64,000 bases of DNA from Actinomycetota bacterium (GTDB lineage Bacteria; Actinomycetota; Acidimicrobiia; Acidimicrobiales; AC-14). Made by a program: the position numbers and the translations under genes. The stretch covers positions 62,001 through 126,000 of the forward strand of contig JBFMCT010000002.1 in the NCBI GenBank assembly GCA_040754375.1, written 5' to 3'. Below the pieces are notes generated by a model, which saw nothing but the letters and a program-made list of their open reading frames with translations, ran no database searches and was not told where the DNA came from. Positions within the stretch are counted from its first letter, which is position 1. Each line of letters opens with the position of its first letter. Of this stretch, positions 41,239-49,329 are shown piece by piece.

Positions 41239-42200
41239 GCACTTCACTTGTTGCATCCATGCTGCTGGTCGGTTTCGGCCTGTCGCTGGTCGTTGCCGGC
41301 TGGCTGGTCAAGGTCCGCAACCGGGACAAGATGCTGGCCGAGATCCTCGACCTCCCCTTCGGGGAGCGCGACGTGCGGGTGGAGGCGCTGACCGAGACCC
41401 GCAGTCCCATCGTCGAGGGGACGGTCGGGTTCGCGGGCCGGATGGTGACCCAGTTCGACGCCAAGGGGTCGCTCAAGGCGTCCCTCGAGCGGGCCCGGAT
41501 CCCGATGAAGCCGGCCGAGTTCGTGGTGATCACGGCCTGTTCGTCGGTCGCGCTGGCCGCCCTTCTCTACGGGCTGACCACCGTGTGGCTATTCGGCCTC
41601 GTGGGCCTGGCCATCGGGCCCATCGGGGCGCAGGCCGCCATCAAGCGCCGGATCGCCGGGCGCCGCAAGAAGTTCGAGGCCGCTCTGCCGGACGCGCTGA
41701 GCCTCATCGCCTCGTCCCTGTCGGCCGGTCACACCTTCCTGCGAGCCATCCAGATGATGTGCGAGGAGTCCGAGCCCCCGATATCGGAGGAGTTCGCCCG
41801 GGTCGTCAACGAGACCCGCCTCGGGGACCCCTTGGTCGACGCCCTCAGCCGTATGTCGCAGCGCCTCCAGATCCGGGATCTCGACTGGGTCGTGCAGGCC
41901 ATCCGCATCCAGCAGACGGTCGGGGGCCGGCTCGCCGACCTGCTGCACACCCTGTCCGACTTCATCCGGGCCCGTGACGAGGTGCGCCGGGAGGTCCAGG
42001 TCCTGACGGCCGAGGGCCGTATCTCGGCCTGGATCCTCGGCGGCATGGCCCCCTTCATGCTCTTCATGATCCAGACCATCAGCCCCGGCTACATGGAGCC
42101 CATGTACCAGGGGTGGGGGATCGTCGTGCTGGCCGGGACCGCCGCCATGGTGGCCATCGGCGCGGCGATCATCTTCCGCATGACCAAGATCGAGGTCTGA
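41235..42200 (+). CDS. tadB: TadB-like type II secretion F-domain protein
   Basis: Membrane platform protein of 321 aa; with TadC it links the ATPase to the pilus base. One N-terminal membrane segment, two around residues 95-135, the T2SSF domain (FEAALPDALSLIASSLSAGH, then IQQTVGGRLADLLHTLSDFI), and two C-terminal membrane segments. The start overlaps cpaF by 4 nt. Confidence 0.93.
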   Translation: MSTSLVASMLLVGFGLSLVVAGWLVKVRNRDKMLAEILDLPFGERDVRVEALTETRSPIVEGTVGFAGRMVTQFDAKGSLKASLERARIPMKPAEFVVITACSSVALAALLYGLTTVWLFGLVGLAIGPIGAQAAIKRRIAGRRKKFEAALPDALSLIASSLSAGHTFLRAIQMMCEESEPPISEEFARVVNETRLGDPLVDALSRMSQRLQIRDLDWVVQAIRIQQTVGGRLADLLHTLSDFIRARDEVRREVQVLTAEGRISAWILGGMAPFMLFMIQTISPGYMEPMYQGWGIVVLAGTAAMVAIGAAIIFRMTKIEV

Positions 42201-42252
42201 CGATGGACCGTCCGACGACTCCCCGCAAGACCCTGCCTGGAGGAAACCACCG

Positions 42253-43179
42253 ATGAGCTCCCTCGGCATAGCCATCACCGTCTCTCTGGCCTTGGCCGGA
42301 GCGCTCATCGCCTACGCGGGCGTGAGGGCCCAGCGCCCGGCGCTCGATGCCGGCGAGTACCTCCGCCAGCTCGACGACGAGAACGGCCCCACCGACGAGT
42401 ACGAGCGCCGGCTGGCGGAGCCGTTCGTCATGCGCCTCGTCCACCCTCTGGGCCAGGCCCTGGGCGGCATCACCAAGCTGACGCCCAAGAACTACGTCGA
42501 GAACGTTCACAAGAAGCTGCTGCACGCGGGCATGGCCAACTCGGTCAGGGCCGAGGAGTTCGTGGTCGGCCAGATGGCCCTGACGGCCGTGCTCACCGTG
42601 GGTGCCCTGCTGTGGGTGGTCTTGAGCGAGCCGGTCGCCAGCCGGGCACTCCTCGTGCTCCTGCTCCTGCCGGCCGTGGGCATCATGCTGCCGGCCTCGT
42701 GGCTGCAACGCAAGGTCGACGCCCGCAAGCTGGCCATCTTCAAGGACCTGCCCGACACCCTCGACCTTCTGGCCATCTCGGTGGAAGCGGGCATGGGGTT
42801 CGAAGGCGCCCTCGACGTCGTCTGCCAGCACTTCCAGTCTCCGCTGGCCGACGAGTTCCACCGGACCTTGAAGGAGATGGAGCTGGGCCTGCCCCGGCGG
42901 GACGCCTTCCAGAACCTCAAGCGCCGCACCGAGCAGCCCGAGCTGTCCAACTTCGTGCTCGCTCTCATGCAGGCCGACGCTCTGGGCATCCCCATCGGCC
43001 GGGTGCTGCGCACCCAGGCGGCCGAGATGCGGGCCAAGCGGCGCCAGTGGGCCCGGGAGAAGGCGGCCAAGCTGCCTGTGAAGATGCTGCTCCCCCTCAC
43101 CCTGTTCATCTTCCCGGCCATCATGATCGTGATCCTCGGCCCCGCGGCCCCCGGTTTCACGAGCGTGCTCGGCAACTAG
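42253..43179 (+). CDS. tadC: TadC-like type II secretion F-domain protein
   Basis: Protein of 308 aa, the second platform subunit: a membrane segment at the N-terminus, a pair near residues 105-145, the T2SSF domain (DLPDTLDLLAISVEAGMGFE, then MQADALGIPIGRVLRTQA) and two hydrophobic segments at the end. 52 nt after tadB with AGGAAACC before the ATG. Typical partner of TadB. Confidence 0.93.
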   Translation: MSSLGIAITVSLALAGALIAYAGVRAQRPALDAGEYLRQLDDENGPTDEYERRLAEPFVMRLVHPLGQALGGITKLTPKNYVENVHKKLLHAGMANSVRAEEFVVGQMALTAVLTVGALLWVVLSEPVASRALLVLLLLPAVGIMLPASWLQRKVDARKLAIFKDLPDTLDLLAISVEAGMGFEGALDVVCQHFQSPLADEFHRTLKEMELGLPRRDAFQNLKRRTEQPELSNFVLALMQADALGIPIGRVLRTQAAEMRAKRRQWAREKAAKLPVKMLLPLTLFIFPAIMIVILGPAAPGFTSVLGN

Positions 43180-43190
43180 CCCTTCCGACG

Positions 43191-44840
43191 ATGAGCCGCC
43201 GCGCTCCCTTCCAGCCGTTGGTCAACGGCGTGCGCTGGGGGACCCTGGCCGCCGGCCTGGCCGTGGCCCCCTTCCGGGGACCACTGGCCCGGCCGGTGGT
43301 CACGTGGGGGCTCATCCTCCTTACCTACGCCATCTGGCGAACGTACCGGCCCCTGGCCCTGCAGCCCGCGGTGGCCAGCCCGGACCCAGCCCGGCGGGCC
43401 CTCGCCCTGCTGCCCTACCTGGGTGAGGTCGGCCTGGCCTCGGCCGCCATCGCCAGCACCGGTTACTGGGACTCGCCCTTCGCCTTCTGCATCGTTACCG
43501 GCGTGGTGGCCGCGGGCTTCGCCCGAGGCCACTGGTTCGCGGCCCGCCTGGCCCTAGCTGCCGGGCTAGCGGTGAGCGTGCCCTACGCGATCACCAGCGA
43601 CGGCTCCACCGGGCGGGACCTCCAGGTATCCGGCCAGTGGATGGTGGAGCTCCTGCTGGTCGCCCTGCTGGCCGGCTACGCCCGGCGGATCTTCGGCGAC
43701 GCCCAGCGCCAGCACTCCCGGACCATGGACCGCATGGCCGAGCTGGTGGAGGCCAACGAGTTGCTCGTCTCCTTGCACCGCGTGGCCCAGCACCTGCCGG
43801 CCTCGCTCAACCTCAAGAGCGTGGCCGATTCGACGGTGGCCCGCCTGAAGACGATCGTGGCCAGCGATGTGGCCGCCGTCCTCGTCCGTGACGAGGCCAC
43901 ATCCCGATGGGTCGTGGTCGCGGCCGAGGGCACCACCGTGGGCCGGGCCTTCGAGGACCACGAGCTGCCTCCTGCCCTGGCATCGACCATGGCCTCGAGC
44001 GTGGCTTCTCTCGCCTTGGTCCTCGGCCCGGGGGAGGGCCTGGGACCTGAGGTCCTGTCCCACTCGGGGCTCTATGCCCCGCTTCGGGCCCGAGGGGCGC
44101 TGGTCGGCCTGGTCGCGCTGGAGCATCACGCCCCCGGGTTCTACGGGCGCCGCGAGCTCCAGCTCCTCGACGGCTTCATCGAGCCCGCCGCTCTGGGGAT
44201 CGACAACGCCCGCTGGTTCGCCCGGCTCCGGGCCATCGGCGCCGACGAGGAGCGGGTGCGCATCGCCCGCGACATGCACGACCGGCTGGGGCAGTCCCTG
44301 GCCAGTGTGGCCTTCGGTCTCGACCGCGTGAGGCGCCGTACCGACGACGACGTCCTGCGCAAGGAGATCGACGAGCTGCGGTCGGAGGTGCGCGAGGCGG
44401 TGGCCGAGGTGCGAGAGACCCTCGGCGACCTCCGGGCCGACATCAGCGACGACCGCGGCCTCGTCGAGACCATCGTGACCTACCTCGACCGGGTCGAGGG
44501 CCGATCGGGCATGGACGTCAACTTCAGCCATGACGCCCCTCACCGCCTGCCGGTGGTGCAGGAACGCGAGCTCTGGCGCATCGCCCAGGAGGCCATCACC
44601 AACGTCGAGCGTCACGCCCGCGCCCGTCACCTGAGCGTGCGCTGGGAAAGCGGCGGAGGGGACGCCCTGCTCGTCGTGGCCGACGACGGGCGGGGCTTCG
44701 TGCCCAACCAAGCCAAGGACGGCTCGTTCGGGATAACCGGCATGCGCGAGCGGGCCGATGCCATCGGAGCGGTCCTCGATGTCGACTCCGTGCCCGGAGG
44801 CGGCACCGTCGTGCGCTGCCGCCTGGGCAGTAGCCCGTGA
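43191..44840 (+). CDS. NarL-type sensor histidine kinase with GAF domain
   Basis: Protein of 549 aa. About five hydrophobic segments in residues 15-165, a linker helix, a GAF domain (about 190-335), then the HisKA_3 dimerisation box IARDMHDRLGQSLASVAFGL with the phospho-His, and an HATPase_c domain (QEAITNVERHARARH; VADDGRGF; FGITGMRERADAIGA). It starts 11 nt after tadC and the cognate-looking regulator follows 55 nt later, inside the Tad locus, so it probably controls pilus genes. Signal unknown. Confidence 0.92.
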   Translation: MSRRAPFQPLVNGVRWGTLAAGLAVAPFRGPLARPVVTWGLILLTYAIWRTYRPLALQPAVASPDPARRALALLPYLGEVGLASAAIASTGYWDSPFAFCIVTGVVAAGFARGHWFAARLALAAGLAVSVPYAITSDGSTGRDLQVSGQWMVELLLVALLAGYARRIFGDAQRQHSRTMDRMAELVEANELLVSLHRVAQHLPASLNLKSVADSTVARLKTIVASDVAAVLVRDEATSRWVVVAAEGTTVGRAFEDHELPPALASTMASSVASLALVLGPGEGLGPEVLSHSGLYAPLRARGALVGLVALEHHAPGFYGRRELQLLDGFIEPAALGIDNARWFARLRAIGADEERVRIARDMHDRLGQSLASVAFGLDRVRRRTDDDVLRKEIDELRSEVREAVAEVRETLGDLRADISDDRGLVETIVTYLDRVEGRSGMDVNFSHDAPHRLPVVQERELWRIAQEAITNVERHARARHLSVRWESGGGDALLVVADDGRGFVPNQAKDGSFGITGMRERADAIGAVLDVDSVPGGGTVVRCRLGSSP

Positions 44841-44895
44841 CGGGCAAGCGACGAGCGCCCGCCCCGGGCGCCCGCCGGTGACAGATGGGAGCCTC

Positions 44896-45579
44896 ATGAA
44901 CACCATTGCTGATAGGACGGGCGCTGTGAACCCTGCCGCTGACGGCCGCCAGCCCCGCCTCCTGCTGGCCGACGACCACCGGATGTTGCGCGATGGCCTG
45001 CGCCGTTCGATGGCCGACAGCGGGATGGACGTGGTCGGGGAGGCATCCAACGGCGAGGAGGCCGTCCGCATGGCTCGCGACCTACGCCCCGACGTGGTCC
45101 TCATGGACGTCACCATGCCGGTGCTCGACGGGATCGAGGCGACCAGGCTCATCCGCGCCCAACTGCCGTCGACCCAGGTCGTGATACTCACCATGCACGG
45201 CGACGCCGACCTGATGACCAGGGCGTTGCAGGCCGGGGCCGCGGGCTACGTGGTCAAGGACTGTTCGACCGAGGAGGTCGTAGCCGCCGTGCAGCTGGCC
45301 TGCGGCGAGGGCGGGCTCTCCCAGGACCTGGCTGGTTCGATGCTGGTGGAGGCCCGCCGGTTGAACAGCCGCGAGGCGTCCCTTATCAGCGCCCGGGAGG
45401 AGGAGGTCCTCCAACTGGTGGCCGACGGCCTGTCGCTGCCCGAGGTGGCCGCCCAGCTGTTCATCAGCCTCAAGACGGTGAAGAACCACCTGGCTTCCAT
45501 CTACCAGAAGCTCGACGCCCGGGACCGCACCCAGGCCGTGGTGCGCGCCGTCCGCCTGGGGATCATCCGGCTCGACTGA
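44896..45579 (+). CDS. NarL/FixJ-family response regulator
   Basis: Protein of 227 aa. Receiver domain with acidic pair LLADDHRM, phospho-acceptor Asp in DVVLMDVTMP, Thr in VVILTMHG and Lys in GYVVKD; C-terminal LuxR HTH (SAREEEVLQLVADGLSLPEV, then FISLKTVKNHLASIYQKLD). ATG 44896 has GGAG before it; the first 20 residues are an extension. It pairs with the upstream kinase and is followed by flp, so it likely regulates the pilin or the Tad operon. Confidence 0.94.
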   Translation: MNTIADRTGAVNPAADGRQPRLLLADDHRMLRDGLRRSMADSGMDVVGEASNGEEAVRMARDLRPDVVLMDVTMPVLDGIEATRLIRAQLPSTQVVILTMHGDADLMTRALQAGAAGYVVKDCSTEEVVAAVQLACGEGGLSQDLAGSMLVEARRLNSREASLISAREEEVLQLVADGLSLPEVAAQLFISLKTVKNHLASIYQKLDARDRTQAVVRAVRLGIIRLD

Positions 45580-45736
45580 CGAAGCGGTCGCCGGGGCCCG
45601 GCCCGGAGGCGCTTGTGGTGCGTGGGATAAGGGAATCCCGAGAGTGAGCCGAATGGCCCATCAAGGTGATGCCCAGGGATCTCGATACATGTACTACAAG
45701 GCCCCGGAGGTGGGGTCGACAGAACAGGAGAGATCA

Positions 45737-45952
45737 ATGGACCTCGTGGCCTACTTCAAGACCCACATCGCCCCCTACCTGCGTGCGACGTTCGGCAAGT
45801 CCGAGCGTGGTGCGGCCCTCGTCGAGTACGCCCTGCTCGTGGCCCTCATCGCCGTGGTCTGCATCGCCGCCATCCAGGTCCTGGGCGACAACGCTGACAG
45901 CACCTTCTCCAACGTCGGCAGCCAGATCGGCGAGGCTGGCGGCGCCGGCTGA
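45737..45952 (+). CDS. flp: Flp-type pilin (Tad major pilin)
   Basis: Protein of 71 aa. A short basic leader is followed by KSERGAALVEYALLVALIAV: Gly-Ala then Glu5-type pilin helix as in Flp pilins, with a C-terminal small/polar tail. ATG 45737 has AGGAGAG upstream. It is preceded by 157 nt without a gene (45580-45736), where only a GGGAT/ATCCC inverted repeat (around 45625-45640) stands out, and followed by a strong terminator, so it probably has its own promoter and is highly expressed. Confidence 0.93.
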   Translation: MDLVAYFKTHIAPYLRATFGKSERGAALVEYALLVALIAVVCIAAIQVLGDNADSTFSNVGSQIGEAGGAG

Positions 45953-45988
45953 TCCTGGGCACAGGTTCCCTGACCCCCGGTCAGCGAG

Positions 45989-46020
45989 CGAAGAAGCGGG
46001 CCTCCGGGCCCGCTTCTTCG
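45989..46020 (+). terminator. Strong hairpin terminator after flp
   Basis: Perfect 14-bp stem (45989-46002 with 46007-46020) and a TCCG loop, 36 nt past the flp stop. Separates the Tad locus from the opposing gene. Confidence 0.85.
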
Positions 46021-46025
46021 CGTGT

Positions 46026-46085
46026 GTCGCCGAGCCGGGAACGGGGCGGTCGGCCGCCTGGGGAGGGTTTAGACACCACCCCCCT
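46026..46085. repeat. Second copy of the right half of the MITE-like element
   Basis: 57 of 60 positions match 33691-33750 in direct orientation, including a GGCGG-TCGG-CCGCC mini-hairpin and the TTTAGACACCACC end. The left end of the element is not present here, so it is a fragment or a solo end. It occupies the gap between the flp terminator and the opposing membrane gene. Confidence 0.85.
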
Positions 46086-46099
46086 TGGCGCCCCGGGGG

Positions 46100-47518
46100 T
46101 CACCCTGCCCGGCGGAAGACCACCCAGTCTTCATCGCTGAAGGCCTGCCGCCACCTGGGGTCGAGTGTCAGCAACTGGGCGAGGGGGAGGTCTCTCGACC
46201 ACAGCACGACGTTCACGCCGTACCGGTCGATCACCCCGTCCCACGTCCTTGCGCCCCTGAGCAGGTCGAAGTAGTCGTCGGACACGGCCACGGGGTACAT
46301 GTCGACCCGGTCGTCGATGAACACCTCGACGCTGCGCCCGAAGCGGAGCTGGAGGTAGTTGCCGACCACGTCTTGGTGGGCCAGACGGTTGGGGGCTTCG
46401 AGCAGGCCGTTGGCCTCCAGGAAGTCGACAGCTTCGACCGGGTAGGTGTCCAGCCGGAGAGGCTGGTTGTTCCACGTCCCGATGCCGAACAGCAAGAACG
46501 CGGCCGCCAGCGTGGCGGCCAGCGCGCGGTTGGTACGGAGTTGGGTGGGTGTGGCGCTGGGCCGGGGCCGGGCGCTCTCAGGCCGCCGCATGATCCGCTG
46601 GAGCACGGGGGCGAGCACGACGGCCAGCAGCGGAACGTTCCGCACGGCGTACAGCGACAGGATGAGGAATACCATCGCCGGTACGGCGTCCCGCCACGTC
46701 AGCCGGGCCCGGAACAAGAGGGTGAGGACCACCGCCAGGACCAGGAGGGAGATCATTACCCGGCCGCCGTGGAAGTCGGGTGACCGCCATTCCACAACCC
46801 GGGCGAACACGGCGCTCTTCTCTCCCAGGGTGAGCGGGAAGAGGAGCAGCTTGGCCCCCAGGGGGTTGGCCACCGAGAGGGCGAGACCTCCGAGGAAGGC
46901 CCACACGTAGCGGGCGGTGTCCTTGGGCCAGTAGCGCCAGTCGAGCCACTCGCCCGCGGCCCGGGCCCCGAGCCAGACCAGCCCGATGGGGAACGAGCCG
47001 TGGGTGTTGGCCCACACCCACACGATCGGCAGCAGCAGCCACGGGGTTCGCCGCTTCTCGACCACCGTGACGACCAGAGCGAAGCAGATGAGGCCGAACA
47101 TCAACGGGCGAGGCGACCAGAACGGGGCCCCCAGGCCCACGGCCAGGGTGGCCGAGAGGCCGGTACGCAGCGGGGTGCCGGCCCGGGCCAAGCGGGCCAC
47201 GAGGAAGGCGAGCAACGCCATGAGCAGGGCGTGTTGGAGGACCACGAGCCTGAAGCCGCCCAGGTTCTCGAGAGCGCCGTAGCTCCACGCCGCCAGCCAG
47301 CTCTGCACGACCCACTCGGCGCCTGCGGCCGTATAGGAGTACGGGTCCTCACGAGGGACGCCCGCGCCTCCGGCCATGTCGATGCCCGTTCGCAGGTGGG
47401 TGAACATGGAGTTGTCCGAGATCGGCAGGGCGCCGAGCCGGAAACCGAAGAGCACGAGGGCGGCGACGAACAGCGACTCGAGGCTGGGTGCCCGTAGGCG
47501 CCTCATCACGGTGGGCAA
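46100..47518 (-). CDS. Polytopic membrane protein, possible GT-C enzyme
   Basis: Protein of 472 aa with about ten hydrophobic segments. The first loop (MFTHLRTGIDMAGGAGVPRE then DPYSYTAAGAEWVVQSW) resembles that of membrane proteins annotated as glycosyltransferase-like, with an Asp after the first segment; the C-terminal 110 residues are soluble and contain VFIDDRVDMYP. No firm family. Downstream of rpsA on the same strand by 112 nt (47519-47629, nothing recognised). It could belong to the surface-glycan machinery. Confidence 0.7.
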   Translation of the reverse strand: MPTVMRRLRAPSLESLFVAALVLFGFRLGALPISDNSMFTHLRTGIDMAGGAGVPREDPYSYTAAGAEWVVQSWLAAWSYGALENLGGFRLVVLQHALLMALLAFLVARLARAGTPLRTGLSATLAVGLGAPFWSPRPLMFGLICFALVVTVVEKRRTPWLLLPIVWVWANTHGSFPIGLVWLGARAAGEWLDWRYWPKDTARYVWAFLGGLALSVANPLGAKLLLFPLTLGEKSAVFARVVEWRSPDFHGGRVMISLLVLAVVLTLLFRARLTWRDAVPAMVFLILSLYAVRNVPLLAVVLAPVLQRIMRRPESARPRPSATPTQLRTNRALAATLAAAFLLFGIGTWNNQPLRLDTYPVEAVDFLEANGLLEAPNRLAHQDVVGNYLQLRFGRSVEVFIDDRVDMYPVAVSDDYFDLLRGARTWDGVIDRYGVNVVLWSRDLPLAQLLTLDPRWRQAFSDEDWVVFRRAG

Positions 47519-47629
47519 GGCCTCACCCCCTCGCCGGCCCGCGCCGGAACTGCGTGGGTCGTGGTCACTGGGCTGAGTATTGCCTCGATCGTCGCGGTTC
47601 GCCGCCGCCCTCGTCGGGAAGCCGGGCGG

Positions 47630-49174
47630 TTACCCGGTGGGGCCCCCAGCCTGCTCCCCACCCGGGTCCTCCTGGCCGTGCCCGGCCTGGGCGTCGGCTC
47701 CCGGCTCGGGGGCATCGGCTCCCGGGGGGGTGCCGCCGGCGGCCGCGGCCGCCTCCTCGGCTGCCAGCTGGGCGGCGTACTCGGCTGCCCACGCGGCCTG
47801 GCCCTCGGACTCGGGCGTGAAGTCGGCGGCCGGGTACTCCGCTCCGATGTAGTTGCCGTGCTCGTCGTAGGCGTGCTCGCCGAACGCCTCCTGGTACTCG
47901 GGGGCCACGACACCGCCCTCGGCCGCCTGCTTGATCGACAGGCTGATTCGCCGGCGCTGGAGGTCGAGGTCGATGATCTTGACCCACAGCTCCTCGCCGG
48001 GGGTGACGACCTGCTCGGGTAGCTCCACGTGGTGGGCGGCCATCTCCGAGATGTGGACCAGGCCCTCGATCCCGTCACCCACCTGGACGAACGAACCGAA
48101 CGGCACGAGCTTGGTGACCCGGCCGTAGACCAGCTCGCCCACCCGGTGGTTGTTGGCGAACTCTTGCCACGGGTCCTGCTGGGTGGCCTTGAGCGAGAGG
48201 CTGATGCGCTCGCGGTCGAGGTCGACCTCGAGCACCTCGACCTCGACCTCGTCGCCCACCTGGACGACCGAGGACGGGTGGTCGACGTGCTTCCACGACA
48301 GCTCGGACACGTGGACGAGACCGTCCATGCCCCCGAGGTCGACGAACGCCCCGAAGTTGACCACCGACGAGACGGTGCCCTTGCGGCGCTCGCCTGGCTT
48401 GAGGTTGTCGAGGAACTCCTCGCGCTGTTCCTTCTGGGTCTCCTCCAACCACGCCCGGCGCGACAGCACGACGTTGTTGCGGTGCTTGTCGAGCTCGATG
48501 ATCTTGGCTTCGAGGTTGCGGCCCACGTAGGGGATCAGGTCTCGCACCCGGCGCAGCTCGACCAGGGATGCGGGCAGGAAGCCCCGCAGCCCGATGTCGA
48601 GGATGAGGCCACCCTTGACGACCTCGATGACCGGCCCCGAGACGACGCCGTTCTGCTCCTTGATGCGCTCGATCGTGCCCCAGGCCCGCTCGTACTGCGC
48701 CCGCTTCTTGGAGAGGATCAGCCGGCCCTCCTTGTCCTCCTTCTGGAGCACGAGGGCCTCGACCTCCTCGCCGAGGGAGACGATCTCGCTGGGGTCGACA
48801 TCGTGGCGGATCGACAGCTCGCGTGCCGGGATCACGCCTTCGGACTTGAACCCGATGTCGAGGAGGACCTCGTCTTTGTCGACTTTGACGATCACACCCT
48901 TGACGATGTCGCCGTCGTCGAACTCGACGATCGTGTTGGCGATCGCCTCCTCGAAGGACATGCCCCCGAGGTCGTCGTCGATGACTGTCCGGTAGACGTA
49001 GTCACCCTCTGTCTGGTTCCCCGAGGTCTCCTCGGCGGCCGCCGGGGCCGCCTCGGTCGGGGTGGTGGGGGCGCTCTCGGCGGGCGCCACCCCCTGGGGT
49101 TGCTCCCCGCCGGTCACTTCTGTTGCGCTGTCGGTCGTAGCGGCCTCGCGCTGCGCTTCGGCCTGGTCGGACAT
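47630..49174 (-). CDS. rpsA: 30S ribosomal protein S1
   Basis: mRNA-binding ribosomal protein of 514 aa with four S1 repeats starting near residues 80, 165, 250 and 335 (e.g. VKGVIVKVDKDEVLLDIGFK; GTVSSVVNFGAFVDLGGMDG; RVTKLVPFGSFVQVGDGIEG). The N-terminus is an acidic Ala/Thr/Pro-rich tail and the C-terminus an Ala/Glu/Gly-rich tail, as in actinobacterial S1. AAGAAGG precedes the ATG. Its neighbours polA and, further off, coaE/uvrB match the mycobacterial order. Confidence 0.96.
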   Translation of the reverse strand: MSDQAEAQREAATTDSATEVTGGEQPQGVAPAESAPTTPTEAAPAAAEETSGNQTEGDYVYRTVIDDDLGGMSFEEAIANTIVEFDDGDIVKGVIVKVDKDEVLLDIGFKSEGVIPARELSIRHDVDPSEIVSLGEEVEALVLQKEDKEGRLILSKKRAQYERAWGTIERIKEQNGVVSGPVIEVVKGGLILDIGLRGFLPASLVELRRVRDLIPYVGRNLEAKIIELDKHRNNVVLSRRAWLEETQKEQREEFLDNLKPGERRKGTVSSVVNFGAFVDLGGMDGLVHVSELSWKHVDHPSSVVQVGDEVEVEVLEVDLDRERISLSLKATQQDPWQEFANNHRVGELVYGRVTKLVPFGSFVQVGDGIEGLVHISEMAAHHVELPEQVVTPGEELWVKIIDLDLQRRRISLSIKQAAEGGVVAPEYQEAFGEHAYDEHGNYIGAEYPAADFTPESEGQAAWAAEYAAQLAAEEAAAAAGGTPPGADAPEPGADAQAGHGQEDPGGEQAGGPTG

Positions 49175-49329
49175 GGTTGTTGGTCAGCCTTCTTTCTGGA
49201 ACATGATCTCCCCCGGTCGGTCAACTCCCGGGAGGCGTTCGCGGGTGCTCCTCCGCTCATGGTCACCCAAACACTCCAGTCTACCGTCGATCCGGCCCGC
49301 CCTGCCCGGGGACCAGTTGAGGCGCCACT
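49175..49329 (-). promoter_or_regulatory. rpsA leader region
   Basis: 155 nt between polA and rpsA. Minus-strand TAGACT (around 49286-49281) is the best -10, giving a leader of about 100 nt with AAGAAGG near its end. An out-of-frame upstream ATG is present. S1 commonly controls its own synthesis, so the leader may matter; no defined structure is claimed. Confidence 0.35.

Noticed and set aside
45580-45736. Riboswitch or small RNA in the flp leader
   Set aside because: Only a short GGGAT/ATCCC repeat and a normal ribosome-binding site are visible; no known riboswitch core is recognisable.
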